A stretch of 64,000 nucleotides of DNA. It comes from Prochlorococcus sp. AG-363-K07 (lineage in GTDB: Bacteria > Cyanobacteriota > Cyanobacteriia > PCC-6307 > Cyanobiaceae). The translations under genes and the position numbers were made by a program. Shown piece after piece: positions 27,423 through 35,591 of this stretch. The DNA is taken from assembly GCA_003280225.1 (NCBI GenBank), contig QCFO01000005.1, positions 1 to 64,000 on the forward strand, given 5' to 3'. Below the pieces are notes generated by a model, which searched no databases, was not told the origin of the DNA, and saw only the letters and a program-made list of their open reading frames with translations. Each line of letters begins with the position of its first letter. Position 1 is the stretch's first letter.

Positions 27423-28076
27423 TCACGACTTAAGGATACGAATAGCTGCCATTGCAGCTCCGTATCCATTATCAATATTGACCACAGTCAATCCGGGCGC
27501 ACAACTTGAAAGCATTCCTTGAAGAGCACTATTTCCGCCTGAGCTAACACCATAACCAACAGAAACAGGAACCCCAACTACTGGTTGTGGAACTAAACCA
27601 GTAATTATTGTAGGCAACGCTCCCTCCATACCAGCACATGCAATCAAAGCCTTGGCCTCTTTGATCTTCTCTAAATTGCTCAAGAGTCGATGCAACCCAG
27701 CGACGCCTACATCAACCAAAAGTTCAACAACAATTCCGTGACAATGCAAAGCTAATTCTGTTTCTTTAGCTATTTGCAAGTCACTTATTCCACCACTCAA
27801 AACAATTACCTTACCCAAGGCTGGTTTTAGAGGAAGAGGATCTCCCATAGTAAGGCACTTGGCATCTGAGTGGTACGTAACTTCTTTGATCAAATTTTGA
27901 ACGTCCTTTGCTTTATGCAATTGCACTCTCGTCACAAGGGCAAATTCATTAGCTAATCTCAGTGTTTCCAATATTTCAGCTATTTGGGCTGCAGTCTTGT
28001 GCTCACCCCAAATAGCTTCAACCATGCCAAGTCTTTTGAATCGTTGAAGGTCAAGCCTTGCTTTAGGAGTATTCAC
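27423..28076 (-). CDS. larB: LarB, pyridinium-3,5-biscarboxylic acid mononucleotide synthase
   Basis: A 217-residue protein with a PurE-like C-terminal domain (VIVLSGGISDLQIAKETELA; ALIACAGMEGALPTIITGLV; PVVGVPVSVGYG). The N-terminal RLDLQRFKRLGMVEAIWGEH is typical of LarB, which carboxylates nicotinic acid adenine dinucleotide in making the nickel-pincer cofactor. LarC and LarE are not in this window, so the pathway is not proven here. The start overlaps the stop of the TIGR03792 gene by 4 bases, and that gene overlaps ispF the same way. An older label is PurE-related protein. Confidence 0.85.
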   Translation of the reverse strand: MNTPKARLDLQRFKRLGMVEAIWGEHKTAAQIAEILETLRLANEFALVTRVQLHKAKDVQNLIKEVTYHSDAKCLTMGDPLPLKPALGKVIVLSGGISDLQIAKETELALHCHGIVVELLVDVGVAGLHRLLSNLEKIKEAKALIACAGMEGALPTIITGLVPQPVVGVPVSVGYGVSSGGNSALQGMLSSCAPGLTVVNIDNGYGAAMAAIRILKS

Positions 28077-28522
28077 TGAGGTAATAACTCACCTTCAAAA
28101 ACAAGTGGGAAAGGATTACCACTTGCTTGGTCAATTGCATTGCGTGCAATTGCTTCAAAACTTTCTTGAACAGAAGCGATTTCATCTTGTGAGATTGATT
28201 TCCATTCTGAACGACTAGCCCAACTAATCAGGAGAGTTGCCTCCTCAGATTGAGGGTCCCAAAATAATTTCCTCCCAAGAAAACCTTGTTTTTGAGACAG
28301 CCATTTTTCCCAACTATGCTTTTCTGCAATCAACCAAGCATCTCTATATTTTTCAGGAACCTTTATACGTAAATGTTCTATGATTTCTGGGGGATTTGTG
28401 GTGTTCATAATCAAAAGCTCAGCATTTATTCCACTGGTCTTAACAAATATAATGCTCAGTCCTAAAATAAGATAAGCAAAGAATTTAGGGAGAATTACAG
28501 ATAATCGCTTAAAGCATTTCAT
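28073..28522 (-). CDS. TIGR03792 family protein (ABM-like)
   Basis: A 149-residue cyanobacterial protein of the TIGR03792 type. An N-terminal anchor (about 10-33) is followed by an antibiotic-monooxygenase-like ferredoxin fold ([51 protein letters not shown]). The function of the family is unknown. It overlaps the ispF end and the larB start by 4 bases each, so all three are translationally coupled on the minus strand. Confidence 0.8.
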   Translation of the reverse strand: MKCFKRLSVILPKFFAYLILGLSIIFVKTSGINAELLIMNTTNPPEIIEHLRIKVPEKYRDAWLIAEKHSWEKWLSQKQGFLGRKLFWDPQSEEATLLISWASRSEWKSISQDEIASVQESFEAIARNAIDQASGNPFPLVFEGELLPQ

Positions 28523-29019
28523 AATTGTTCCAACAAAGCAACTGCGTAACTACTAATCCCTTCTTCACGCCCTTCGGGACCTAATTTTTCATTGGTAGTT
28601 GCTTTCACACCAACCCTATCTAAATCTACTCTTAGTTTTCTTGCTAAGTTATCTCTAATAGTCTCTATTTGGGGTTTTAACTTTGGACGTTCCGCAATAA
28701 CAACTGAATCAACATTAACAATCTCCCATCCTGCCTCATTAATTAATTCAACCACTTGAGATAAAAGGTAAAGACTATCTACATCCTTCCATTGAGGATC
28801 TTCAGGAGGAAAGTATTTACCGATATCTCCCAAGGAAAGAGCCCCTAACAAAGCATCGGTTATAGCGTGAGACAGAACATCAGCATCACTATGGCCTTCT
28901 AAGCCGAGTTGATCTGGATGAGATAGCAGAACTCCGCCCAAAATCAGTTTTCTCCCAGGCACTAAGCGATGGATGTCATATCCATTTCCTATCCGAATTT
29001 TTCTAGAACCGCTGTTCAT
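28519..29019 (-). CDS. ispF: 2-C-methyl-D-erythritol 2,4-cyclodiphosphate synthase
   Basis: A 166-residue enzyme of the MEP isoprenoid pathway that cyclises the CDP-methylerythritol phosphate. The zinc ligands Asp15 and His17 lie in GYDIHRL, with the third near [31 protein letters not shown] is the C-terminal signature. It supplies isoprenoids for chlorophyll, carotenoids and the polyprenyl carriers used by the glycan genes. It heads a three-gene coupled cassette. Confidence 0.95.
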   Translation of the reverse strand: MNSGSRKIRIGNGYDIHRLVPGRKLILGGVLLSHPDQLGLEGHSDADVLSHAITDALLGALSLGDIGKYFPPEDPQWKDVDSLYLLSQVVELINEAGWEIVNVDSVVIAERPKLKPQIETIRDNLARKLRVDLDRVGVKATTNEKLGPEGREEGISSYAVALLEQL

Positions 29020-29480
29020 GACTATCGCTCCCTCAAAGAGTTTATGTACTGGAGAAGAGGCAGCGTCAATTTACATCCGATCAAAGTCCTCTTAAAGGAT
29101 ATATCAGCTCCTAAATAACTGATTTGGATTTCAGTGCTTTAGAGATCTATTTAGCACTTCAAGCAAACACAACACTAACTCTTCTAAAGAAAAGCAGATT
29201 AATTGAACTACCTCAGCAAAAGTTCCAACCAAGACCTAAGTAATTTTAATCAGCGCAGCAAATTCCTAATACAAAATTCTACAGGCTTTATCTTTTAAGC
29301 TCAGATATTATTCTTTTCTGGCCATTTAACAAAACAGTTAAATCAGTCATTGCATAAAAAAAACTCCTCTGAAGGCCTAAACCTACAGTGTAAACGTTCG
29401 AGCTGCTAATTCATTTTCTCAACCACCAAATCAAAAGCTGATTAAATTTATAATCTAAGTCTGATTGTGCAAGTAGGTAA
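29020..29480. other. 460-base intergenic gap
   Basis: No open frame of useful length, RNA gene or strong hairpin is visible. The sequence is AT-rich, with a consensus-like TTATAATC near 29443-29452. The gap sits between ispF and trmD, both on the minus strand, and should hold the ispF promoter. A 24-codon plus-strand frame at 29044 has no supporting context. Confidence 0.5.
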
Positions 29481-30272
29481 TCAGCCGCTCAATTCATCCT
29501 CAACTTCGTAACCTTCTTGAGTCCAATCTGCGTGAGAATTTGTCATACACTTTTCCTCTTTGAGAGGTGAAGGCATTGACAAACCCAGCCAACGTGAAAA
29601 AAGGTCTGGCCTGCGCCGCTGCGTTCTTAATTGACTTTGCCTCTTCCTCCATAAATAGACAGCTCTGTGATCGCCACTCAGTAAAACATCTGGGACCCTC
29701 ATGCCCTGAAAATCTGCAGGTCTTGTGAAATGAGGATGTTCCAAAAGGATGTCAGCATGGCTCTCATCTAACAATGATTCTTGTGTACCGACTGTTCCTG
29801 GAATCAAACGCAATACACCATTAACAATCACCATCGCAGGTAACTCACCACCTGTAAGGACAAAGTCGCCCAAAGAGATTTCTTCATCCGCTAATGATCT
29901 AATCCTTTCATCAAAACCTTCATAATTACCACAAATCAGGACTAACTGATCATATTCAGAAGCCCAACGATGGAAATCGGGCTGAGTAACTAACTTTCCT
30001 TGGGGAGTAAGCAGCAAAATCCTCCGTTTTTTGTAGACCGGAATTGAATCCACTGCGGCAAAAACAGGTTCAGGCTTTAGAACCATTCCAGCCCCACCCC
30101 CATAAGGCTGATCATCAACTTTTCTATATCGATCAGTTACAAAATTACGAGGATTATGAGTTTTTATCTCAGCAATTCTTCCTGCAATTGCACGCCCAAT
30201 TACACCTAATCGGTCTAAAACTCCAAAAACTTCAGGAAACAAGGTCACAACGTCAAAACGAAAGGGAGACAT
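29481..30272 (-). CDS. trmD: tRNA (guanine-37-N1)-methyltransferase
   Basis: A 263-residue SPOUT-class methyltransferase that protects reading frame by methylating G37. The knot region is complete: PYGGGAGMVLKPEP, LVLICGNYEGFDERI and EISLGDFVLTGGELPAM. The C-terminal helical part carries RPADFQGMRVPDVLLSGDH. The tail after residue 245 is charged and longer than the E. coli enzyme. It follows era by 5 bases, so the two are probably co-transcribed. Confidence 0.95.
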   Translation of the reverse strand: MSPFRFDVVTLFPEVFGVLDRLGVIGRAIAGRIAEIKTHNPRNFVTDRYRKVDDQPYGGGAGMVLKPEPVFAAVDSIPVYKKRRILLLTPQGKLVTQPDFHRWASEYDQLVLICGNYEGFDERIRSLADEEISLGDFVLTGGELPAMVIVNGVLRLIPGTVGTQESLLDESHADILLEHPHFTRPADFQGMRVPDVLLSGDHRAVYLWRKRQSQLRTQRRRPDLFSRWLGLSMPSPLKEEKCMTNSHADWTQEGYEVEDELSG

Positions 30273-30277
30273 TTTCT

Positions 30278-31252
30278 TTAATTAACCTCGTATCCCAATT
30301 CTGAAAGGCGAGCAGGTTTACTTCTCCAATTAGGAACAACTTTCACAAAAAGTTCTAAGTAAACAGGTCCGTTAATCATTTCTTGGATTTGTAGTCTGGA
30401 AGCTTGTCCAATCTTCTTTAGCATTGCTCCTCCCTTTCCTATAAGAATGCCCTTCTGACTTTTCCTCTCTACAAGTATTGTAGCCAATATAGCAGTATTA
30501 GACTTACCCTTTTTTATTTTATTCCCTGATGTTATTTCCTCTATTCGATCAATCATAACTGCAACGCTATGGGGCACCTCCTCTTTTGTCTGAGAAAGGA
30601 TTTGTTCTCTAATCAATTCTCCAATAACAACCTTATCTGGTTGGTCTGAAACCATCTCAGGTGGATACAATTGTGGGCCTAAAGGTAAAAGAGAGACCAA
30701 AGATCTAACTAATTCTTGACAACCTTCGCCGTTAAAAGCACTACATCGATAAATGGGCCAGACAGAATCTCCAAATAAATTCCTATAGGAATTCTCTCTC
30801 TCCAAGTATTCTGCTTCACTAACTAAGTCAGACTTATTCAACGCAACCAATACAGGTTTAGTCTGATTCTTTAAAAGTTGAACTATAAATGAATCTCCCC
30901 TACCTGGAGGATGGCAAGCCTCAAGTAAAAGCAAAACAATATCCACTTCTCCAATAGCTGACCTTGCACTTTTAACTAATCTTTCACCTAGTAAATGATG
31001 AGGTTTATGTATGCCAGGTGTATCCACTATCACAACCTGAGCATTTGAAGTCGTCAAAATTGCCCTCAAGCGAGTACGAGTGGTCTGGGCTACTGGCGAG
31101 GTAATTGCAACCTTCTCACCGACCAAGTAATTAACAAGAGTTGACTTACCAACATTAGGGCGCCCAATCATCGCAACGAAACCTGACCGGTACGAACTTG
31201 AAATAGGCTCATCAACGAACATGGAATCAAACATGACCTCCAATAACCGCAT
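30278..31252 (-). CDS. era: GTPase Era
   Basis: A 324-residue GTPase for 30S subunit maturation. G1 is GRPNVGKST (30-38), G3 DTPGIHKPHH, G4 NKSD. The C-terminal KH domain, which binds the 3' end of 16S rRNA, carries ILVERKSQKGILIGKGGAML. The start could be the first Met or the Met at residue 7 or 11, since the family start is variable. It lies 5 bases upstream of trmD and is divergent from a gene of unknown function at 31270. Confidence 0.94.
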   Translation of the reverse strand: MRLLEVMFDSMFVDEPISSSYRSGFVAMIGRPNVGKSTLVNYLVGEKVAITSPVAQTTRTRLRAILTTSNAQVVIVDTPGIHKPHHLLGERLVKSARSAIGEVDIVLLLLEACHPPGRGDSFIVQLLKNQTKPVLVALNKSDLVSEAEYLERENSYRNLFGDSVWPIYRCSAFNGEGCQELVRSLVSLLPLGPQLYPPEMVSDQPDKVVIGELIREQILSQTKEEVPHSVAVMIDRIEEITSGNKIKKGKSNTAILATILVERKSQKGILIGKGGAMLKKIGQASRLQIQEMINGPVYLELFVKVVPNWRSKPARLSELGYEVN

Positions 31253-31269
31253 CTAAGTGTCTGAAAAGC

Positions 31270-31794
31270 ATGAACCAAAAAAAACCAACTTTTAAAGAAG
31301 CACTAAACGCATCATTACTGTGGTGTAATGCTTGGGATGCAGGAGAAATAAGTGACGAAGTCTTTGCTGATCGGGTATCAGAGCTTTTAGAGACTAAAGA
31401 CGGAACAAGGGGATTTCTTGCGGTGAGCTTATCTAGTGAGTCTCCCCTGATGGACAGACTCCCAGAATCACTTGTTTTCCAACTAAGAGCAGCGGGGGAA
31501 ATTGTTATTGATCTAACTGTAAGAAATTTAGCAATGAGTACTGCAATGTCACTACACCATCAGCGAGAAAAAAGCCTTCAACAAAAAGCCGGTTCAGAGC
31601 AAGTGAGAAGAAGATGTTTGGATCTTTTAAGATGCCTGGAACCCAATAAAGTTAAAAGGAGACTGGAGAAACTACTAAATGGAACTAAAGGCGAAGGAGC
31701 AGATGTTGAGTTCTTAGAGAAATGGGGCTATGACAATGAACAAAAACAATCTATAGCGTCTTCTATTTATGAAGTGGCAGAAAACCAAAATTAG
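31270..31794 (+). CDS. Conserved cyanobacterial protein of unknown function
   Basis: A 174-residue soluble protein with no signal peptide or span. Residues 15-55 (LLWCNAWDAGEISDEVFADR) and a helical LQQKAGSEQVRRRCLDLLRC stretch are well formed. No domain is recognised. It is divergent from era by 17 bases and convergent with the BI-1 family gene, ending one base before it. The clean composition and tight spacing support a real gene. Confidence 0.75.
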   Translation: MNQKKPTFKEALNASLLWCNAWDAGEISDEVFADRVSELLETKDGTRGFLAVSLSSESPLMDRLPESLVFQLRAAGEIVIDLTVRNLAMSTAMSLHHQREKSLQQKAGSEQVRRRCLDLLRCLEPNKVKRRLEKLLNGTKGEGADVEFLEKWGYDNEQKQSIASSIYEVAENQN

Positions 31795-31795
31795 A

Positions 31796-32533
31796 TCAAT
31801 CTCTGCGCCCACCTCCCTGAAGAGCAATAATCAAGCGCAAAATAAATACAAAAAGGTTTATATAAGTTAGATACATACCAAGAGCACCAGCTAAATATTG
31901 GTCATCGTTGTACCTTCGAGGCATTGTATAGAAATCTACAAAAGACATTCCTACAAAAAGAACTGTCCCAAAGCCTGCGATCATTAATTCAAAACCACTT
32001 CCACCAAACATCCCAGGGACAAATAAGCCTCCAATCAATTGAACAACCATTGCAATAATTAAACCCAAAAGGCCCAAGCCAACTACTCCACTGAGGGCCT
32101 GACCAACACTGTCACTCATGCGGCGACCGACAACAGAAGCGATCACAAAAGTAATTCCTGTCGCAAAAACAGCAGTTCCAATAGCCCCCATTCCTGCAGT
32201 TGCAATTGCTAGACCCACAATTCCACTGAGAGTAAAGCCAGTAAGCAAACTAAAGCCGGTAAGCAAAGGAAGTGCTTTAGTGTTATTTGCATTATTGGCT
32301 GCGCTGGATGCCATAAAAAACAGAATCAGCTCAGCCACAAAAGCCACTAAAAAGAGGGGCTGAAATAACGATGGATTACTTACTTGAAGGGATAAACCAC
32401 CTATTACTCCTCCAGCCGTTAAAAGCATTCCTCCGCCTACATAAGGCAATGCTTTGTTAACCACATTTGGGCCTACCAGAGAACTCGATTGAGCTTCACG
32501 GATTGCCTGTTGGAAATTACTACTTGCTGGCAT
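31796..32533 (-). CDS. Bax inhibitor-1 family membrane protein (YccA type)
   Basis: A 245-residue protein with about seven membrane spans between residues 30 and 235. It resembles the bacterial BI-1/YccA-like family (MPASSNFQQAIREAQ start; IASVVGRRMSDSVGQALSG in a loop; C-terminal YLTYINLFVFILRLI). Family members are implicated in calcium or proton leak and in FtsH regulation, but the role in cyanobacteria is unknown. It is minus-strand and its start lies 36 bases from a 14-base A-tract in the gap before phoH. Confidence 0.82.
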   Translation of the reverse strand: MPASSNFQQAIREAQSSSLVGPNVVNKALPYVGGGMLLTAGGVIGGLSLQVSNPSLFQPLFLVAFVAELILFFMASSAANNANNTKALPLLTGFSLLTGFTLSGIVGLAIATAGMGAIGTAVFATGITFVIASVVGRRMSDSVGQALSGVVGLGLLGLIIAMVVQLIGGLFVPGMFGGSGFELMIAGFGTVLFVGMSFVDFYTMPRRYNDDQYLAGALGMYLTYINLFVFILRLIIALQGGGRRD

Positions 32534-32569
32534 GGCTCACTTCATCACATAACCACTTTACTTTGCCAG

Positions 32570-32583
32570 AAAAAAAAAAAAAA
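32570..32583. repeat. A14 homopolymer tract
   Basis: Fourteen consecutive A residues lie in the 77-base gap between the phoH 3' end and the BI-1-like gene start. On the minus strand this is T14 just after phoH, following a weak GC-rich segment (GGGAGAACCGCCC on that strand), so it could act as a poor intrinsic terminator. Such tracts vary in length and are error-prone in sequencing. Confidence 0.8.
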
Positions 32584-32610
32584 TGTCTAATCAACTCTGG
32601 GCGGTTCTCC

Positions 32611-33583
32611 CTAACGCTTACCTTGAGATGCATAAGCATCAACGACACGCTGCACTAACGCGTGCCTAACAACATCTCTGGAGGTCAACCTACAAACGGA
32701 AACACCTTCAACCTTTTCAAGTAATTCTGCAGCTTCTACGAGTCCACTCAACTGCCCTACAGGAAGATCTACCTGAGTAATATCCCCAGTCACAACCATT
32801 CTAGAGCGTTCACCCAATCGAGTAAGCACCATACGCATTTGTGCGCATGTTGTGTTCTGTGCCTCATCAAGAATTACAAAGGCATCTTCCAGTGTTCTTC
32901 CTCTCATATAAGCAAGAGGTGCTACTTCAATAATTCCCTTCTCAAGCAAGGCCGATGTTTTCTCTAGCCCAAGCAGTGAGTGAAGAGCGTCATAAAGAGG
33001 TCGCAAATAAGGGTCAACTTTTTGTTGAAGGTCTCCCGGCAAAAATCCAAGCCTTTCTCCAGCCTCCACAGCTGGTCTAGTTAAAATTAGTCTCTCGACT
33101 TTTCTTTCCGTAAGCATTCTTACTGCAAGAACAGTTGCTAAAAAAAGTTTTACCAGTTCCTGCTGGTCCTAAAGCTAATGTCAAGTCATGAGTTTCCATG
33201 GCTTCCACATAGCCCTTTTGCCTAAGAGTTCTTGGGCGTAAAAGCTTACCCCGTTGACTTCTAGCTAGGACGAGATTTCCCAATGAGGCATGAGCTGAGG
33301 TTCGACCTGTGTCCAATGAGTTGATTGCTGCCTGTAAGTCAACTTGTTCTACAAGTTGACCCTCTTGCCATATAGGACGAATTAATTCTATTAAAATCCT
33401 TGCTCTTTCAACCTGAGAAGGTCGTCCACTGATTTGGAGCTCCAGTCCTCTAATAACACAACTTGCACCTGTTAAATTCTCAATTCGATGTAAGTTTTTC
33501 TGACCCAATCCTGACAATGCAACTGCAGCACTGGAATCTGGAATGTCGAATAGGAAGCTACCGGAAGAGGTTGCTTCTGACAT
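32611..33583 (-). pseudogene. phoH: PhoH-like ATPase, split by a +1 homopolymer frameshift
   Basis: Two overlapping minus-strand frames together encode one PhoH-like protein of about 320 residues. The first (33583 down to 33077) ends soon after Walker A in [11 protein letters not shown]. The second (from about 33140 down to 32611) continues with [18 protein letters not shown], then [16 protein letters not shown] and Walker B-like [11 protein letters not shown]. Dropping one T from the 7-base run at 33140-33146 restores [11 protein letters not shown] exactly. The N-terminal KH-like domain and C-terminal ATPase are otherwise intact. This may be a sequencing error, a true frameshift or a slippage site. 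Confidence 0.85.
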
Positions 33584-33706
33584 AAATAAATTCAGCCTTC
33601 TGTGTTGTCAGAGGTTGATTCCTCTTGTTGTGCCTCAGTTTTAGCTTTAGAAGAGTTCTTTCCAGCTAACTTTCGAGCTTGTTCTTGCTTTGCTTTTCCA
33701 ACGATT

Positions 33707-33961
33707 TCAGCTGGACGAACTTTTTTTTTCTAAAAGTCCACCTTTCTCTAGCAGGGACCTAACAGCATCTGTAGGTTGTGCACCTTGACTAAGACGAAGT
33801 CTTAGAGCCTCTGTATCAAGCCTTGTTTCCTTAGTTCTAGGGTTATAAAACCCTAGCTCTTGTAGAGGCCTTCCATCTCGGCGAGAGGTGCTATTACAGG
33901 CAACCAGGCGAAAACTCGCTTCTCGCTTCTTTCCAAACCGCTTTAGGCGGAGCTTGATCAT
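33707..33961 (-). CDS. rpsP: 30S ribosomal protein S16, tail lost by a +1 A-run frameshift
   Basis: The 84-residue frame covers the whole S16 core ([50 protein letters not shown]) and ends in KKSSSS. In the 9-base A run (minus strand; 33721-33729) removing one A continues the frame as [17 protein letters not shown] and a charged tail to a TGA at 33592-33594, 8 bases before the phoH start. That extended tail is normal in marine picocyanobacteria, so the intact gene would be 33592-33961. The core alone is E. coli length and probably still functional. Confidence 0.88.
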   Translation of the reverse strand: MIKLRLKRFGKKREASFRLVACNSTSRRDGRPLQELGFYNPRTKETRLDTEALRLRLSQGAQPTDAVRSLLEKGGLLEKKSSSS

Positions 33962-34047
33962 CTTGTCTTTAGTCTATGTAAGGTGTTTTTCTTGGCTAGG
34001 TGCTTTATTTCAGCACTAGCAAGTTATCTACATTAACCTGTTAAGGG

Positions 34048-35526
34048 TCAAAGATCCCCAAATCCTTTCTTTTTTTTGATTGGACGCTGCCTACGTACTC
34101 CTGCTGAACCCCTACCTCCTCTGGATTGTCCCAAATTCCCTCCCATAGGAGATTGCATCTGCTGACCAACTTGACCAGCCTGTCCCATGCCTGGGAAGCC
34201 ACCCATTCCAGGCATTCCTGGTAATCCGCCTCCACTAGACATCTGTTTCATCAAGCCACGCATCCTCTGAAAATCGGCGAGAACCTTATCCACATCTGAA
34301 GCTGTATGACCGCTACCAAGAGCAAGCCTTCTTCTTCGAGAAGGTTGAGCAGCTAGTAATTCAGGCTGAGTTCTTTCTTCTGGAGTCATCGAGCCAATCA
34401 TTGCCTCTATTTTTTTTAACTGCTCCTCTCCACTCTTAAGCATTCCATCATCCAACTTATTCATACCAGGGATCATTTTCATTAAGCCCCCCAGAGATCC
34501 CATTCGTTTGATCAAGCGCATCTGCTTTACAAAATCAGAGAAGTCAAATGTGGCCTCTTGAAGCTTTTTCTGCATCAATTCTGCATCAGCAATTTCAACT
34601 TCTTTTTGAGCTTTCTCTACCAGCGTCAACACATCTCCCATTCCTAAGATTCGACTGGCCATCCTTTCAGGATGAAATGGTTGTAATGCCTCAACCTTTT
34701 CTCCAGTACCAATAAATTTGATAGGTTGTCCACTCACTTTTCTAATTGAAAGTGCTGCTCCGCCTCTTGAATCACCATCAAGCTTTGTAAGAACCGCCCC
34801 AGTGATCCCAACCTTTTCATGAAATGCTCTAGTTAAATCTGCAGCCTCCTGACCAATCATCGAATCAACGACCAAAAGCACTTCATTTGGTTGAACAGCC
34901 GAACGAATTCGAACCATCTCATCCATCATGTCGTTATCAATTTGAAGTCTTCCTGCGGTATCTACTAACAAGACATCAAAGCCCTCCTCACTTGCCTTAA
35001 CCAAGCCTGCGGAAGCAATCTCCTCAGGCTTTAAATCTTCTCCAAGACTAAAAACATCAACACTAATTTGCTCTCCAAGAGTTCGCAGCTGATCAATGGC
35101 TGCTGGCCTATAAACATCTGCAGCAACCATTAATGGCTTTTGACCTTGCTCCTTTAGATAAAGGCCAAGTTTTGCAGTAGCTGTAGTTTTACCTGCCCCT
35201 TGAAGACCAGCCATAAGTACAACTGTTGGCTTATTACTACTAGTTGATAAAGGAGCATTTGCTCCCCCCATTACCTCTTTCAACTGTTCATGGACAACTT
35301 GAATAAACTTTTGATCTGGACTAACGCCTCTAACAACCTCAGAGCCAACTGCTTTCTCCCTAACCTCTGCCACAAAATCTTTTACTACTGCCAAGCTGAC
35401 ATCTGCATCTAAGAGCGCTCGCCTTACCTCTTTTAGAGCTTCATCAACATTGTTTTCGCTAATCTTATTTTCACCTCTGAGACCCTTAACTGCATCTTCA
35501 AAGCGGGCCGAAAGCTCATCAAACAT
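34048..35526 (-). CDS. ffh: Signal recognition particle protein Ffh
   Basis: A 492-residue SRP GTPase. The N domain (1-90) and the G domain follow, with GLQGAGKTT (107-115), DTAGRLQID and TKLDGDSRGGA. The C-terminal M domain is Met/Gly-rich (MKQMSSGGGLPGMPG repeated) for signal-peptide and 4.5S RNA binding, and ends in a basic RRQRPIKKKK tail. It delivers nascent membrane proteins to the translocon and thylakoid. It lies downstream of ftn2 and upstream of rpsP on the minus strand, in line with an ftn2-ffh-rpsP-phoH order. Confidence 0.95.
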   Translation of the reverse strand: MFDELSARFEDAVKGLRGENKISENNVDEALKEVRRALLDADVSLAVVKDFVAEVREKAVGSEVVRGVSPDQKFIQVVHEQLKEVMGGANAPLSTSSNKPTVVLMAGLQGAGKTTATAKLGLYLKEQGQKPLMVAADVYRPAAIDQLRTLGEQISVDVFSLGEDLKPEEIASAGLVKASEEGFDVLLVDTAGRLQIDNDMMDEMVRIRSAVQPNEVLLVVDSMIGQEAADLTRAFHEKVGITGAVLTKLDGDSRGGAALSIRKVSGQPIKFIGTGEKVEALQPFHPERMASRILGMGDVLTLVEKAQKEVEIADAELMQKKLQEATFDFSDFVKQMRLIKRMGSLGGLMKMIPGMNKLDDGMLKSGEEQLKKIEAMIGSMTPEERTQPELLAAQPSRRRRLALGSGHTASDVDKVLADFQRMRGLMKQMSSGGGLPGMPGMGGFPGMGQAGQVGQQMQSPMGGNLGQSRGGRGSAGVRRQRPIKKKKGFGDL

Positions 35527-35591
35527 TTCAGATCAAACCAAAGGTAATACTGATCATCGTAAAAAACGATTGACCTTTCCTGAAAACAAAG

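Noticed and set aside
29044-29118. 24-codon frame in the ispF-trmD gap
   Set aside because: Too short, no ribosome site, and the gap is otherwise non-coding on both strands.
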